The translations under genes and the position numbers were made by a program. From Podospora bellae-mahoneyi (taxonomy: Eukaryota > Ascomycota > Sordariomycetes > Sordariales > Podosporaceae), in assembly GCF_035222275.1 (NCBI RefSeq), contig NC_085881.1, positions 2,542,001 through 2,606,000 on the forward strand: DNA of 64,000 nt, given 5' to 3'. Positions 11,168 to 22,803 of this stretch are shown here, piece after piece. The notes under the pieces are model-generated. The model was not told where the DNA came from. It saw only the letters and a program-made list of their open reading frames with translations, and ran no database searches. Within the stretch, counting starts at the first letter, position 1, and every line of letters begins with the position of its first letter.

Positions 11168-11666
11168 CCTATCTCAACCTGTGTGGTGGGGATGAAAAGG
11201 TGGCAAGTGATGAGATGGTAAGAAAGGGGGAGGAGGGGGGAAAGGGGGAAACGAGCGACGAGGGGGCAACGGCTTTCGACGAGCAGAGAGCATTTTTGGG
11301 CGATAACATGGTTAGGGAAGGGCAAAGTCTTATGCGAGGTGTGTGGTGTTTAGTTGGTTCCCGAGGACCCGAAATAAAGATGAAACCCCCGTCCGAGAAT
11401 ATGCTGGGAGGGTTGGGCTTATGGAGAGAAGCAGGGACGCGAAGGCGCTTGTGCAAGGCCCGGGCCATGGTGGAAGTTTATTCATGTTCCTGGGGGCGAC
11501 AGTGCTGACGAGGACGCTAGAATTTGGGATGGGAGCTGTGTACTGAATCACCAGGTCACTAGTAACGAGGCGAATAAAACTGCTTCTTTTTTTCAAAGGG
11601 TGAGATGTGCTGGGATGTTTTTGAAAACATATATCAAAAGATTTCCGACCCTGAGAGAACGACAGA
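11168..11666. other. Intergenic region
   Basis: 499 bp holding the MFS promoter and the 3' end of the NYN/CCCH gene. A further short exon of the NYN gene could lie here, since its last zinc-binding motif looks incomplete. Confidence 0.4.
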
Positions 11667-13065
11667 TTACCAGAAGTGTCTTTTCCTTCCCTGACCGTAG
11701 TCATTGCACGAAAGACACCACGTCTCCTCCGTCGAGTGAGCAAATGCACAGCGTTCGCCCCCGCGACACCCAACAGCCGTGCATCTCTTTGTTTTCCACA
11801 ACCTAAAGTCCTTGGTCGGATTTTCCCGAAAGCGAGCCATTTCCTTGCTTGTATGCTTATAACCACATTCACCCCTATCCCCGCAATGCTGGCCTTTGGG
11901 ACACCCTTGAGTCCCACGCTGAGCACGTCCGTGAGCTCTCCCTGGCCGAGATCGAGACTTCACCTGCTCCCAGCCCTCCTCATCATCGGGATCTCCGCCC
12001 CCCTCAGCCTTGGCCTCGTGGACTTCTGCCTTTTCGTCCCCGGTTTCGGGTGGGCCACTTCCAAGATCAACACTGTTTTCCAGGGAGCTTTGCGCGTCGT
12101 GCTTCGTACTGAGAGGGGAGCTGGAGGCTCGGTTGTCATTTTCCAGCGGTAAAAACATGTTGCTCGTCTCGACAATCTCCGACACATCCTTGTTGAACCT
12201 ACTGGCATAGACGGGCCATGACATGATGGTGGTCTTCTCGCCAAACAGTTCCCGTGCTTTTACGATGATGGCCCTCGATGTTCTTCACCGTGGGGAACTC
12301 GACGAATATTTCTGATCCATTCTTTGAACGCGTGGTGTAGAACAAACGTCCCAACTCGAGGAGGACTTTCGCCACGTAAGAGTCGTTCCATGTTTCCTCA
12401 GCGAGATCCTCTGGCTCCAAAATCACAATCGTGTAGGCGGGAACGACCCTGGTGTTTCGGGTGGAGCGGAAGTTGGTGAACGACACTTGGTTGAATATGT
12501 TGTCCAAGAACTTGACCGATAGTCGGCCATTGGTATTTCTTTCCCTCAAGTATTCCCTGGCCATCCCGGAGTTCCACCCCCAGAGTTCCACTCGGATGCC
12601 ACATCCCAACACCTTTCTGATCGCGGGGAGCATATCGCGATCTCCCGTGATAACGATAAAGACTGTTCTTTTTTTCCGCTCTTCGACGGCTTGATCAAAT
12701 TTCGCCACGGCCCTAAGATCAACAGCCTCCTCGGTCATATCTGCCGACATGGAGTTGTCCACCTCCTTCTCCCTCCCATTGGCGCCGCGATCGTATATCT
12801 TGGTTTTGAAGCTGCACTTCTTGTATTGGTCCCATACCAAATCATTAGGCGGTGGCCGAGAGCCGTGGATGTAAGATTGGCGCTGAATTCGGCCATCGCA
12901 GAGTGTGTTGACTAACCTTCCTATATTGATCCGGAGACGTGGGTCCTGATCACCGTCTGTGAGCTTGGGCATATGTGAATTGCCCGAGGCGGCGAACTTC
13001 TGAGCCTCGATCCACACGTTGGAATCGTCCACAAATAGCAAACATTCGTCATTATCGGCATCCAT
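11667..13065 (-). pseudogene. NYN-nuclease / CCCH zinc-finger protein gene with one frame break
   Basis: Two open frames in tandem form one protein family. The 5' part (from 13065) is a NYN/PIN-like domain: LLFVDDSNVWIEA at the N-terminus and VFIVITGDRDMLPAIRK near residue 150 hold the acidic metal-binding residues. The 3' part (to 11667) has an Asp/Glu/Arg-rich linker, two CCCH fingers (C-x5-C-x5-C-x3-H and C-x4-C-x5-C-x3-H) and a final CLSC. Between KNIEG and KARELFGEK the frame shifts by one base in GAGGGCC (plus strand CCC at 12272-12274). One fewer G would give a continuous KNIEAIIVKARELFGEK. No intron of usable length fits. The predicted role is RNA binding and cleavage. Sequencing error, a recent mutation or, less likely, programmed shifting could explain the break. 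Confidence 0.7.
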
Positions 13066-13780
13066 TGTCGCCGGTGGTGTGATTCGCGCAGATTAAGGGT
13101 AAGGCAGAGCGTAACGAACAACCTGTTGCGAGAGTATGGCGAGGTGAGTTCAGATATATATATATATATATATACCAGCGACAAAATCTGGGCTTTTCCT
13201 ACTGTTGTGCACTGTCCTTTGCTGTTGTGTGTGCCTATCCTTTAAATCCCATCAACCGGTGAGAAATGCAGGTTGCTTGATAATATTTCTAGGCCAGCCG
13301 ATTGAGCCAATATTTCCAAGATCGAAACGCTTGCAACCGCTGTGGCAACAGTTCCCTGCCATCCATAACCTATCATCGCCAATCTGCCTTGCCACTTTTG
13401 GTGACCTGCAGGCCTGTTTGTGTTGACCTACCTGATATGCGCTGCGACGTGGACCAGTGACATTATGGTGGCCTAGAAGACAGCAGCTGCAACAGGGTGC
13501 GTATTCGCACTGGATTGTCGCCTGTCGACCACCCCGTCATCCCCGGCTTGTACATATAGCTTCTTGATTTCGTTCTTGTCGGCCTTCCGAGGGTCCCAGG
13601 CTTCTTGCAAGAAGCCAACATCCTTTCCTCGCTCGAGCTGCTTGGCTTCTCGATCAATACGCCCGACGGTTGCTCAGTTTCCTCTGACCTGTTCAGCGAT
13701 CACGACCCCTCGCCGGTGAGGAAGTGTAGCATTTTTCGTTGGACTTCGGCGCAGCTGCAATGAGAGCTCCAATGGTATCC
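13066..13780. other. Intergenic region with AT repeat
   Basis: 715 bp holding the promoter of the NYN gene and the 3' end of the Zn2Cys6 gene. The only notable element is the short AT dinucleotide repeat listed separately. Confidence 0.5.
13154..13174. repeat. (AT)n microsatellite
   Basis: About ten uninterrupted AT units, some 90 bp upstream of the NYN/CCCH start codon. Confidence 0.9.
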
Positions 13781-16235
13781 TCATTGCGTCTCCCAGTCAC
13801 AGTACCCAGCCGGCGGATCCCTGATATACCCCGGCCCCAATCCAGCTCCCGTATTGTCCCTACTCCTCATCAAAGAGTCAAAGAAGGCCATGTCAACCCC
13901 TTGAAAGGCCCAGTCGTCCGCTCCTGCCGTGAGAGCAGGGTAAAGATACGAGTCGTGTTCAGGCTGCAAGTGGCCAGAACCATGTCGGGCTGGGAGTGAA
14001 GAAAAGTCAGGACCTCCAACAAAAAGATTCTGAGAACTTTGTTGACTTTGCACCATGTTGCCGTACAATTGTTGCTCCTGGTTAGGTGTCTGAGAGGGTT
14101 GCCGCTCGAACGCTGACTGCGGCACCAACGTCGCAGACGACGGAGCGTCAGGTCCAGTCACCGCGGTGGCGGAACCAGCGGCGTCAGATGTGACCGCCTC
14201 CTTGGAAATGACTTCATCGGTAGCCACAATCTTGACCACCCCATAGTACGGAATAAACACACGGAGGACGTTTTGACGGCTCGGCGTGGTGACGGACTCG
14301 GAGCTAGACCGGTGAACGGCCTGGGTGTCGTACTTTCGCCGCCCGTTGGCTGCGTCAGCCTCGATGGCCATGAGCCTGCGTATCAGACCGGCGCTCTTCT
14401 CGCTTAGCGCATCCGCATTGACTTTGTTGAACGCGTCCATGTTCTCGAGATACCCCTCCACCAAGCCTAAATCTCCAAGCCTTTGGTGGGCGAGAATGCT
14501 GTGATCTGTGGGTGGGCAATGACCTTGCAGGTGTGCCAAAAGGAGCGTCATGGCAGCCATGAGGGCGTAGAAGTCCACAGCGCGGCAGCAGAAGGCGACG
14601 TTGTCTTGGGCCCGGAAGAGGACAAAGCGGGTGAGTAGCTCTCTCGAGGCGGTGACGCAGACATCGCGGCTGTAAGAAGAGTTGCTCGGGTCGAGAGACT
14701 GCTTACTGGATCGCAGCAACATGTATGGAAGATGAAGCTGGTTCAAAAGGTTGTAGTGGAATACTTGCCTCATCAGTTGCCACATTCTCCCGAGCATCTC
14801 CCTCACGTCATTGCCGGCACCAATGAGACTGGGCGGCAACCACCATCTTCCCGGCAGTTCCCCTGCCATCTTCTGCAACTCCAGATCAAGGGCTTTGGTG
14901 GATGCATACTCGTGGAAGCTTGGATCAGATTCATTCCGCTCCAGAATCCGAGCTGCGACACCCATCTGAAGACGTTCGAGTTTATTGACGGGGGCGTCGT
15001 CACCCGGCAGGTGGACACGTGAAGCCACTGCTGCTTCCATTGCGCCTTGCGGAAGGCCAAGCATGAGGGACACAACAGCATCTGCACATACAAGACGATG
15101 AAAGAGGTGTTGGGGAGCCACTGGCATCGAAGCGTCGAGAATTCTCAGAGGCCGGTGCTGGTAGCTTCGATGAATACCCATCAACTGGCCGACCGTTATA
15201 GCGCGGCGGAAGGCCAACCAGGCTCGGCGTAGGTTCCCGCAGTTCATCTGAAATAGGCCCTCTAGCAGGATACAATGCAACGACTCAATGGAACTAAGCA
15301 TTTCATCGTTGGTGGTAACGAGCCGGATTGCCGTGTCCGCGAGCCTCCGCATGATGGTCCGTGGAGTTTCGCAGTCAGGTGGGAGATCTGTGTATGCATT
15401 CCTGTGGGTGTACTGTAGAGACAGGCAAAGAACAAGCATGTGTCGAGCTACCAGGACCGGATGGAGATCTCGGGGCGGAATTCCAAACACGACTTTTGGG
15501 TCACTGTTACCGCCGAGGCCTGACGCAGGGTCGGCGCTGGTCAATGCCAAGGCAAACAAGCCAGCTTTGTTTCCGCCGAGCTCGTAGATAGTATCAAGGT
15601 CCTGTCGAGATGGGTACGCCGAATGCAGTGCTTCGGAGAGTCGGCCGTGCTTGCCATCGTCAGGTCGTAGCTTGACGAGACACTCGGCAGGATTTGGGCG
15701 TTGAACACCGAGACTCTCATCTTCGAGATCATCCAGCCCTTCCTGTAGAAGGGTATCAATAGCTTGTCATGCCAGTCAGTTGCATGATGCGCCATACCTG
15801 AGGAGCATCAAGAATACCAAACTGGTGACTTGATTCCGAGCCAGTTGATCCATCATCTTTGACTACCACAGAAGCCTCCGCGGGTTTCAACAGTGCCTGC
15901 ACAGCGGATGGATCACCTCCAACCTTCTTGACCAGCTGCTCAATCAACGTCTCAACCCGAATGATTCGGTCTCCCATCTGACGTGTTCGATCCGCTGGGG
16001 TTGAAAGTTCCTCAGGAAGATCCTGGCTTCTGCAGTCGGTGCCCCTACGATAACATCCGATGCAGATAGCATCACCCGGAGCAGCAAAGGTGCATCGGAT
16101 CTTTCTCCGCTTGCATTCCCAGCAGCTGTGTGTCCCTTTCCGAATTCTGCGGGCCTGCAGTTTGAGTGCTTTCTGTGTGTATATGGTCTGTGGCATCAGG
16201 GCGCCGACAGGTGAGCGAGCCGTTTCGGTTTCCAT
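13781..16235 (-). CDS. Zn2Cys6 transcription factor with fungal-specific middle domain
   Basis: Exons 16235-15798 and 15742-13781 give 799 residues. The 55-nt intron is GTATGG...CTACAG, and splicing joins DAPQ to EGLDDLEDESLG. The binuclear cluster is Cys38, Cys41, Cys48, Cys58, Cys61 and Cys68 (CWECKRRKIRC...CIGCYRRGTDC), preceded by basic residues. A heptad-like segment (IIRVETLIEQLVKKV) about 55 residues later may be the dimerisation coiled coil. The middle homology region spans about residues 200-550. The C-terminal 200 residues are Ser/Gln-rich and may activate transcription. It lies head-to-tail upstream of an MFS pump gene, which makes that pump a plausible target. Confidence 0.9.
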
Positions 16236-16996
16236 CTTCTCGCACTTTCGAGCTGAGAGCTCTATGGGTGTTGTAATGGGATGTGGTTGTGCTGGAAGGA
16301 GGTGCAGGAACCGTGGTGGTCGGCGTTCTCAAGTGTGCAAGTGCAAGAAGACCGCAACGGCGGAGGTGTAAAAGAGCAGTTGGTAATTTTCTTCCGCCGT
16401 GTCGGCGGTCCAAAACGGCGGTGTCTTCAGCATTCGTAATCAACCCCCTGGGTGGTTGGCATCCTACTGGTCGGTCAGCAACGACAGCATAAGCAAATAT
16501 GCGGCACAGCGGGCAGGAGCCTCCGGTGCTCTGGATCGGTTTATTCCCGTAGATGAGGTTTCGCGACATCAGGATTTGGTTATCTAGAATTTTATTCCAA
16601 GACTGTCGTCATAGAAGTTATCCTTCGAGATAGAATTCTTTGCCCAGATATTTGGCCCTGAGAGCTGTTGCCGTGGCAACGCTTTACCCCTGAATCCCTT
16701 GAGATTCCCATATAAAAACAAATTATCCTTCTTCTTTTTGTTGTTTGAATTCATTGATTGTTCTATCATTTTGCTAAGAATGTCGTATCATGATCACCAA
16801 TTATTTGCCAAAGCACACACATGAAACCCCCTTTTCGAATCGTAAAGCCCACCCATTATCCACCCTGATTAAAACACCTTTCTAAAACCTCGTGTCCGAT
16901 AGCCCAATTAATCCGAAGTAAAACGCCAGCCCGACTGTTCTGGCATATCTGAAAATCAAAAATCGAAATCGTAAATAAGGAAAATCATCCTCACCC
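16236..16996. other. Intergenic region
   Basis: 761 bp between the Zn2Cys6 start and the MFS pump stop. Promoter plus 3' region; nothing else recognised. Confidence 0.55.
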
Positions 16997-18853
16997 CTAT
17001 GCCACCGCCCCAGCAGCCCTCAAGGTCTCTGGGTTTAGTCTTTTCCAGCTGAAGAAAAAACTCAAAACAAAGGAAAGTCCAACGGCTCCAATGGCAATCG
17101 CTAACGCTGTTTTGATTCCTGCCATGTAGGCGATCAAAATCCCCGGTACTTGCTCCGCGGGGAAAACGGTCGTGATCGCGGTGGCGCCTGTGCCCAAGAC
17201 TGCAAGTGCGTTGACATCAGGCGCTGAGATGGCCAGTTCCTTCATGAGCTCGTTGACAAAGGCGGATTGACCAGCCGAGACCCAGAAGGCACCACCAACT
17301 GTTTGGAAGACTGCACCAAAAGTGTTAGCGTGAGAAACAGAGACAAAAAGGGGTATATTCACAAAGAACGATAGCAGTGACACTGCTCAAATCGTCAATC
17401 TCGGCCGTCGCCTGGCTGACGATGATGGGAATTTGGAACGCACTGCCCCACGCAATACCTCCCAGGATTTGATATCCAATCCACATGCTCGCCGATGACC
17501 TAATGTCAAGTGTGTACAACAGACCAGCCGCCACGGTAGCCAGCGCTGCCCCTCCCACCGCTAAAGGTGTAGCATAGCCCGTCGCCGAAACCACCCCTCC
17601 TCCCACGATCGTCGCTACTGTGACCGACAGAATCAGCGGCAGGTTTTTCACCCCTGATTCCGTCGGTGTAGCATTGCCGATACTTTGGAAGTAAATCGGC
17701 AGGTAATAAATGATGATGAAATAACTCCCGGCAAACAGTAACGAAAACATGCTGCAAACCCACACCTGCCTCTGCACGAATAGCCTTGGTACGATCATGG
17801 ACCTCTCCCCATTATACCACTCCCAGACACCAAACGCGATGGAAATCATGACGAATCCAACCAACAGTCCAACGACCTTCCGGTGATGCCATGCAAGTGT
17901 CTGCCCGCCATATTGCAGCGCAAGAATGTATGTGATGACACCGGCCATGATGAGTGCCGTGCCAACGGGGTCCATCTGCAAAAGCTTCTCCTTGAGAGTC
18001 GCCTCCGCCGGCTTGCATCCCTCTGGGGTCCGGAACAAGAAGATGATGATCAGCGCCGACAGTCCGCCAATGGGCAAGTTGATGTAGAAGCACCATCTCC
18101 ACGTCACCCTATCCGCAAATGCGCCTCCAATCAGCGGTCCAACAACGGCAGCAACACCATAGGCCGTGCCAATAATGCCGGTGAAGACTGGTCGCTTTTT
18201 CGGCTCGGCGGAAAAGGCGATGAGGGTGTATGCTCCGGAGCCGATACCAGCCGCTCCCACCCCGGCAACAGCACGGCCAATGATCAGAGTAGGTGAATTG
18301 GGTGCCACGCCACAGATCAATGACCCAAGCTCAAAGATGAAGATGGAGATGAGGTAAGAGATCTTGAGCGGAAAATACTTGAACACCTTGCCCCACGAGG
18401 ATTGGAAACCGCCGACAGTCATGAAGAAAGCTGCGCCGTACCAGGCTACGTCTTCGAGGCCGTTAAACTCGTCGGTGATCTTTGGAATGGCGGTTGCTAC
18501 TATTGTCTGTTTGACGAGTTAGCATCACTGAGAAAGGCACAGTGTGTGGATCGAAAACTGACCATGTCGAGAGAAACCAGAAAGACGCTGAGAACCAAGG
18601 CGATGATGATACAAGCAAACGTCCATCCTGTTGGATACTCTGTTGGCGGCACATGTAATGATTTTCCTCGGCTCCTGTATTTCTCTGACAGACGTCCCAG
18701 GTTGGTGGATGAGTTTGGTGTGGAACCACTGCTGAGGTAAGCGTGATAGCGATTTCTTGGGGTAGCTGGAGTTTCGAGATCGAAGAGGGATGATGTCGAG
18801 TTTTGCGATGCCAGTGGCCCATGTGCGTGTGTGTAGGCACTATAAGGTGCCAT
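16997..18853 (-). CDS. MFS drug efflux pump, DHA2 type (14 TM)
   Basis: Exons 18853-18563, 18506-17363 and 17310-16997 give 582 residues. Introns are GTCAGT...AAACAG and GTGAAT...GTGCAG. The protein has a 75-residue hydrophilic Ser-rich N-terminus, then 14 predicted membrane spans. DHA2 marks include FLVSLDMTIVATAIPKI in helix 1, the antiporter motif C region AVVGPLIGGAFAD, and TWRWCFYINLPIGG, which is nearly invariant in this family. Relatives export mycotoxins, azoles and other small molecules; the substrate here is unknown. An upstream in-frame ATG at 18964 exists, but MAPYSAYTHAHG looks like the normal start. No biosynthetic gene lies next to it, so general resistance is more likely than cluster-specific export. 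Confidence 0.9.
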
Positions 18854-20074
18854 AGTGGTGTTTGAACGAGCGACAGACAGCCAAAATGAGGGGAGGATTC
18901 CTAAAAGACTGGACAATTCACCACAGGTGGCTAGGAGAGAGCGAAAGACAAGGCAAGGTGACAAGACTTGGCGAGGAGCAAGTGATGGCGAATACCGAGT
19001 GGTAAGACGAAAGGGCTTGGGAATCCTTTATGTTCATGATGTCCAAGATGGGAATCCACACTGCATGTACATGCAAGACACCGATTCCGTGGCAGCGATT
19101 CTCCGGGAAGGCGTTCTCGGCGGCAACATCTCAGGGATTACCTCGTCCACTGCGGCTACAGTGCCGCGCGAAGAGAGGATGGTTCCCAGGTGCAGAAACG
19201 CGCACCACATCTGCCGAGAGGTGCATTTTCGATGCGCATACCAGCAGCTACCTGCTTCATCTCTACTTGGAAGATTTCGCAGCCGATGACGAGATGTATT
19301 CGGGTCGGGTTTCATCAGGGACTCAACCCTGGTGCAGGAGTAGGCGCCGGACATTAAATCGGGGTGCGGTTTGTCTGCAGAACACCGCTATTTTAGTGCG
19401 AGTATAACCCAGACACCACAAGAAAGTGCAGAGTATCTCACCTTGCAATTGGTGTTGTTGTCTTTTGCTGCAACATTCTCACCGGTTCGGATTGGTGATG
19501 CGCTGCGGCGTTGCCGAGGCCACACATACTTTCTTGAAAATATTTGTGGCAACATTAGAAGGTGGATGCATTTGCCTGGAAGATAGAGACCTGCACCTTC
19601 CCTTTCCTATTCAAAGACATGCACCTTCCATCTCTGCAACCTAGCTACTTGTACTAATTACTCAGCTCATGTGATCAATGAGGAACCCCTCATGCAACTT
19701 TTCTTTCATCAGTTTCCTTCATGTTCAAGTGTTCCTATTTTCATCCATCTTATCCAGCATCTCACCATCAACCCGAATATCGGCATTCACACCGCTGCAG
19801 TCAACTCCTTACAAAACTGGTCTTCATGTTCATCTCAAGATGTCAACTGATAATTGATCACACGTCTTCTTCTGAAGAGAACCCACATGAGCGTGTCGAA
19901 AATCTGAGGTGGAAATCAAACACAATAAATTCAATCTAACCAAATTACGTGCACCCATCGATCACTCTATTCCATCCCAGCTTTGTGTTCTTCCACTCAT
20001 CAAGTCTCTTCCACCCGAATAATTTCACTGACTAAGCTCTTATCAGAAACCATCCACCCCCCACCACCCACACC
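18854..20074. other. Intergenic region
   Basis: 1.2 kb between the MFS pump start and the secreted-repeat-protein stop. Short open frames have no coding features. Nothing recognised. Confidence 0.5.
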
Positions 20075-20941
20075 TCACTCATAGATCACATTAGCCACAA
20101 TGGCGAACTCAGTCCTGATCGGCCGACTCGGCTCACCAACAACAGCAGTCGCCTGCCCAACAACAGCAGTCGGCTCCCCAACAACGGCAGTCGCCTGTTC
20201 GACTTTTACAACATTGTCACCGTTCACGGCCGTGTTCTGTCTCGCCCGAATAGCAGTGATAAACCCATCAGCTACCTGGAAAAGAGGCACCTCGGTCATA
20301 ACCGGCGCCGAAACCGGAGTAACCGGAATCTGGGTACCAATTACCACAGAGGGGACATTCGGAATGGCGGTATCGATCGGTGCCGGAGGAGCGTCGGGAA
20401 TAGCGGTACTGATTGGTGCCGGAGGAGCATCGAAGATAGCGGTAGGAACTGGTGCTGGAGGAGCATCGAGGATAGCGGTGCTAATTGGCACTGGGGGCGC
20501 TTCGGGAATGGGAATGGCGGTATCAACAGGCTGAGGCGCCTCGTCGACGGGAAAGGCGGTGCTCTCAGCCTGACGACGTTCAACTTGGCGCTGTTGGAGG
20601 CCGTCGATAATGTCGATGAGGTCTCCCAACTCATATGTTTGTCTTTTGGCAGGGCTGGAATCGAATCTCCCACGAGACACATCATTCGGTCCGGGGATTG
20701 TACCACCACCTACACGGTAGGTCCTAGTGTCCAAGGGCGAGTCATCCCTCTTCGCAGGACTAGCGCCGAATCTACCGCGAGAGACGCCGTTCTGGCTTGG
20801 AATACCGTTGCCACCACGGTAGGCTCTCTCAGAAAGCTGGGTGGGAGCCAGGCCAGGCTCTGCCGGTAGGGCTCGTGCCTGGGCAGCGTGGACGTCGAGC
20901 GCGGCGAGGAGGAGGATGCAGTTGGAGATGGTGAGCTTCAT
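20075..20941 (-). CDS. Secreted repeat protein with Kex2-type cleavage sites
   Basis: Single exon, 288 residues, start at 20941. Residues 1-24 form a signal peptide (MKLTISNCILLLAALDVHA). Two units follow, residues 41-65 and 75-100, both fitting YR.G...IP..N.VSRGRF..SPAKR and each ending at a Lys-Arg Kex2 site; other dibasic or Arg-rich points lie at 122-123. Residues 135-215 hold about six 13-residue repeats of the type TAI.DAPPAP(I/V), and the C-terminus has three AVVGEP/AVVGQA units. There is no Cys beyond the signal. The layout resembles fungal Kex2-processed repeat proteins, which include RiPP precursors, repellents and pheromones. No tailoring enzyme (DUF3328, tyrosinase) is next door, so a structural or signalling peptide is at least as likely as a RiPP. 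Confidence 0.7.
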   Translation of the reverse strand: MKLTISNCILLLAALDVHAAQARALPAEPGLAPTQLSERAYRGGNGIPSQNGVSRGRFGASPAKRDDSPLDTRTYRVGGGTIPGPNDVSRGRFDSSPAKRQTYELGDLIDIIDGLQQRQVERRQAESTAFPVDEAPQPVDTAIPIPEAPPVPISTAILDAPPAPVPTAIFDAPPAPISTAIPDAPPAPIDTAIPNVPSVVIGTQIPVTPVSAPVMTEVPLFQVADGFITAIRARQNTAVNGDNVVKVEQATAVVGEPTAVVGQATAVVGEPSRPIRTEFAIVANVIYE

Positions 20942-21879
20942 GTTTTCGGAGGGTTGAAAGATCAAGTGGAAGTAGATCAGACAATGGATAGCAGGTAATA
21001 GGGATTGGAATCTCAGGCCGGCCTGAAGTAGTGAAGTTTTTGTGTAGAGTGTTTGATTGGTCGGATGAAGATGCTGTTCAGTTTGATATTGACACTTCAC
21101 TTGTTGGAACATAGCCTTATATACATTTTCAAATACAATGATCGCTCGAAATCTTTTCTACATGACAGTAGGCAACAGTTCCGGAATTCAACCTTCCCGA
21201 TGGTTACTTTGTCTGTCTTGGGAGTCAAAACTGGCCAGACGGGAAAATCAACGGCAAACATTTGACGCGATTCATCATGCAGTTGACAGGAGAATTCAAG
21301 GTCTATGGTAAAAGTCTCAAGTCATCCATGTTTGCCTCCTAGGTGCATAATGCACTAGTTGTGGTCGTCTAGATCTGAATGTAAATCCCGGCAGTAGTAG
21401 GCCACATAGAGGGGTCAGTCTTGACTTAGCATCGCCTCACTACTACGTTTTTCTTCAACTATGACCAAATGTTTGTACGTCAAAAAGAAATTTACCGACG
21501 GGGAGTTCTAATGGTCTGATGTAGATCGACCCATGTCGGCTCGTGAATATCGAACACTAATGAAACCGGAGAGTGGTAAATATCGGCCATGTTCGCGGCC
21601 CAGTTGCCTATCCCCTATAATTATTGTTAAGTTATTTGATCCAAGGTAAGTAATATTCTTTGTTTCGAGTTGCAAAGTGAAGTTATTGTGTAAATTCCCA
21701 ATCTTTTGGACTTTCTGCTACACTGACAATATCAACAATGAGGACTGAATCCTCTCCCATCCCCAACGCCACGCTGCTAACATGACCGACAACACCAACT
21801 TTTCTCTACCCATTCCCCCACCATTCCACAAACAACTTGCCCTCCTAGAAAACTTCTTATCTTTCTTTACGCCAAAAGC
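20942..21879. other. Intergenic region
   Basis: 938 bp, AT-richer than its surroundings, between the start of the secreted protein gene and the stop of the pICln-like gene. No gene recognised. Confidence 0.5.
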
Positions 21880-22803
21880 CTACTCCTTCTTCGGCCTCTT
21901 ACTATCCCCCTCCCCAGCCCCATCCTCATCCATCCTATGAACCGTCCCCGCCCCACCACCCAACATCGACTCACTCAACACCCACCCACCACCCTCCCCC
22001 CCAGCATCACCATCCCCCTCCCCTCCACCAATCCAGTTCCCCTCCTCATCAAAAAACTCGTGCACATTCTCCGCCGTAATCCACCCCGAACTCCCCGGCA
22101 TAGCAGCCGGCAACCCCCCATCCCTCGCACCGGCAAAAACCCCGCTAAACCCCTCCACCGCCTCCCCCTCGAAAATAATCCGCGCCCCATCTTCCTCCTC
22201 CTCCTCATCCTCATCCCCTTCCCCCTTGGGGTCAGGGTTAAGGTTAGAACAGTCGGAAATAGCCTCAAACAACCTCTCCGTCTCCGTCTTTGGCCTCCTC
22301 CCCCCAACCGTCACTTCTTCCTCCCGTTTCTGGGAAGCGGGAATAAGCGTCAGCTCGACCGCATCCCACTCATCATCCCCCGACCCGCCCTCTGCGAGCT
22401 CAAGCTGGAGGTAGACACTGCTGAACTCGCCTATTTTCTGCACGGCGTGGATGCTGATTTGGTGGTAGGGGATTGTCAGTCCGACTTCTGCCTGTGGAGA
22501 GAAGAGGACGAGGTTTTGGGATGTGACGAAGACGTCGAGCGCTTGTTCATAGGTTGTTGGGAGGGATTCGGGGGAGAGGGCGAGGGATTCGGGGGGGGTT
22601 GGTCGGGTGGTGAGGTCGAGGGGGAAGAAGGGGAGTTTGCCGAGTTGGGTGGGGGAGGTGAGCCAGGCTTTGGTGGAGGGGGAGTGGTGGTGGAGGATGG
22701 GTTTGGTTGGCGAGAAGAAGGAGGTTGGGGTGTGGGATTGGTGGTCTGGGAGGGGGGTGTAGTCGGATAGGGAGGGGGGGGAGCGGATGGTAGTGAGGGA
22801 CAT
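21880..22803 (-). CDS. pICln-like / Voldacs-domain protein
   Basis: Single exon, 307 residues, starting MSLTTIRSPPSLSDYTPLPDHQ at 22803. pICln binds Sm proteins and the methylosome during snRNP assembly and was first described as a volume-regulated chloride conductance regulator. The PH-like fold is spread over about residues 35-240: LFVTSQNLVLFSP-type strands, then IPYHQISIHAVQKI and VYLQLELAE. It is followed by acidic stretches and the segment WITAENVHEFFDEEGNWIG. The frame continues upstream to 23061, but the residues before MSLTT look like untranslated sequence. Codon use shifts from C-rich at the 5' end to G-rich at the 3' end. Confidence 0.8.
   Translation of the reverse strand: MSLTTIRSPPSLSDYTPLPDHQSHTPTSFFSPTKPILHHHSPSTKAWLTSPTQLGKLPFFPLDLTTRPTPPESLALSPESLPTTYEQALDVFVTSQNLVLFSPQAEVGLTIPYHQISIHAVQKIGEFSSVYLQLELAEGGSGDDEWDAVELTLIPASQKREEEVTVGGRRPKTETERLFEAISDCSNLNPDPKGEGDEDEEEEEDGARIIFEGEAVEGFSGVFAGARDGGLPAAMPGSSGWITAENVHEFFDEEGNWIGGGEGDGDAGGEGGGWVLSESMLGGGAGTVHRMDEDGAGEGDSKRPKKE

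Noticed and set aside
21937-22770. 277-codon open frame antisense to the pICln-like gene
   Set aside because: Pro/Arg/Gly-rich shadow produced by the strong base skew of the real gene.
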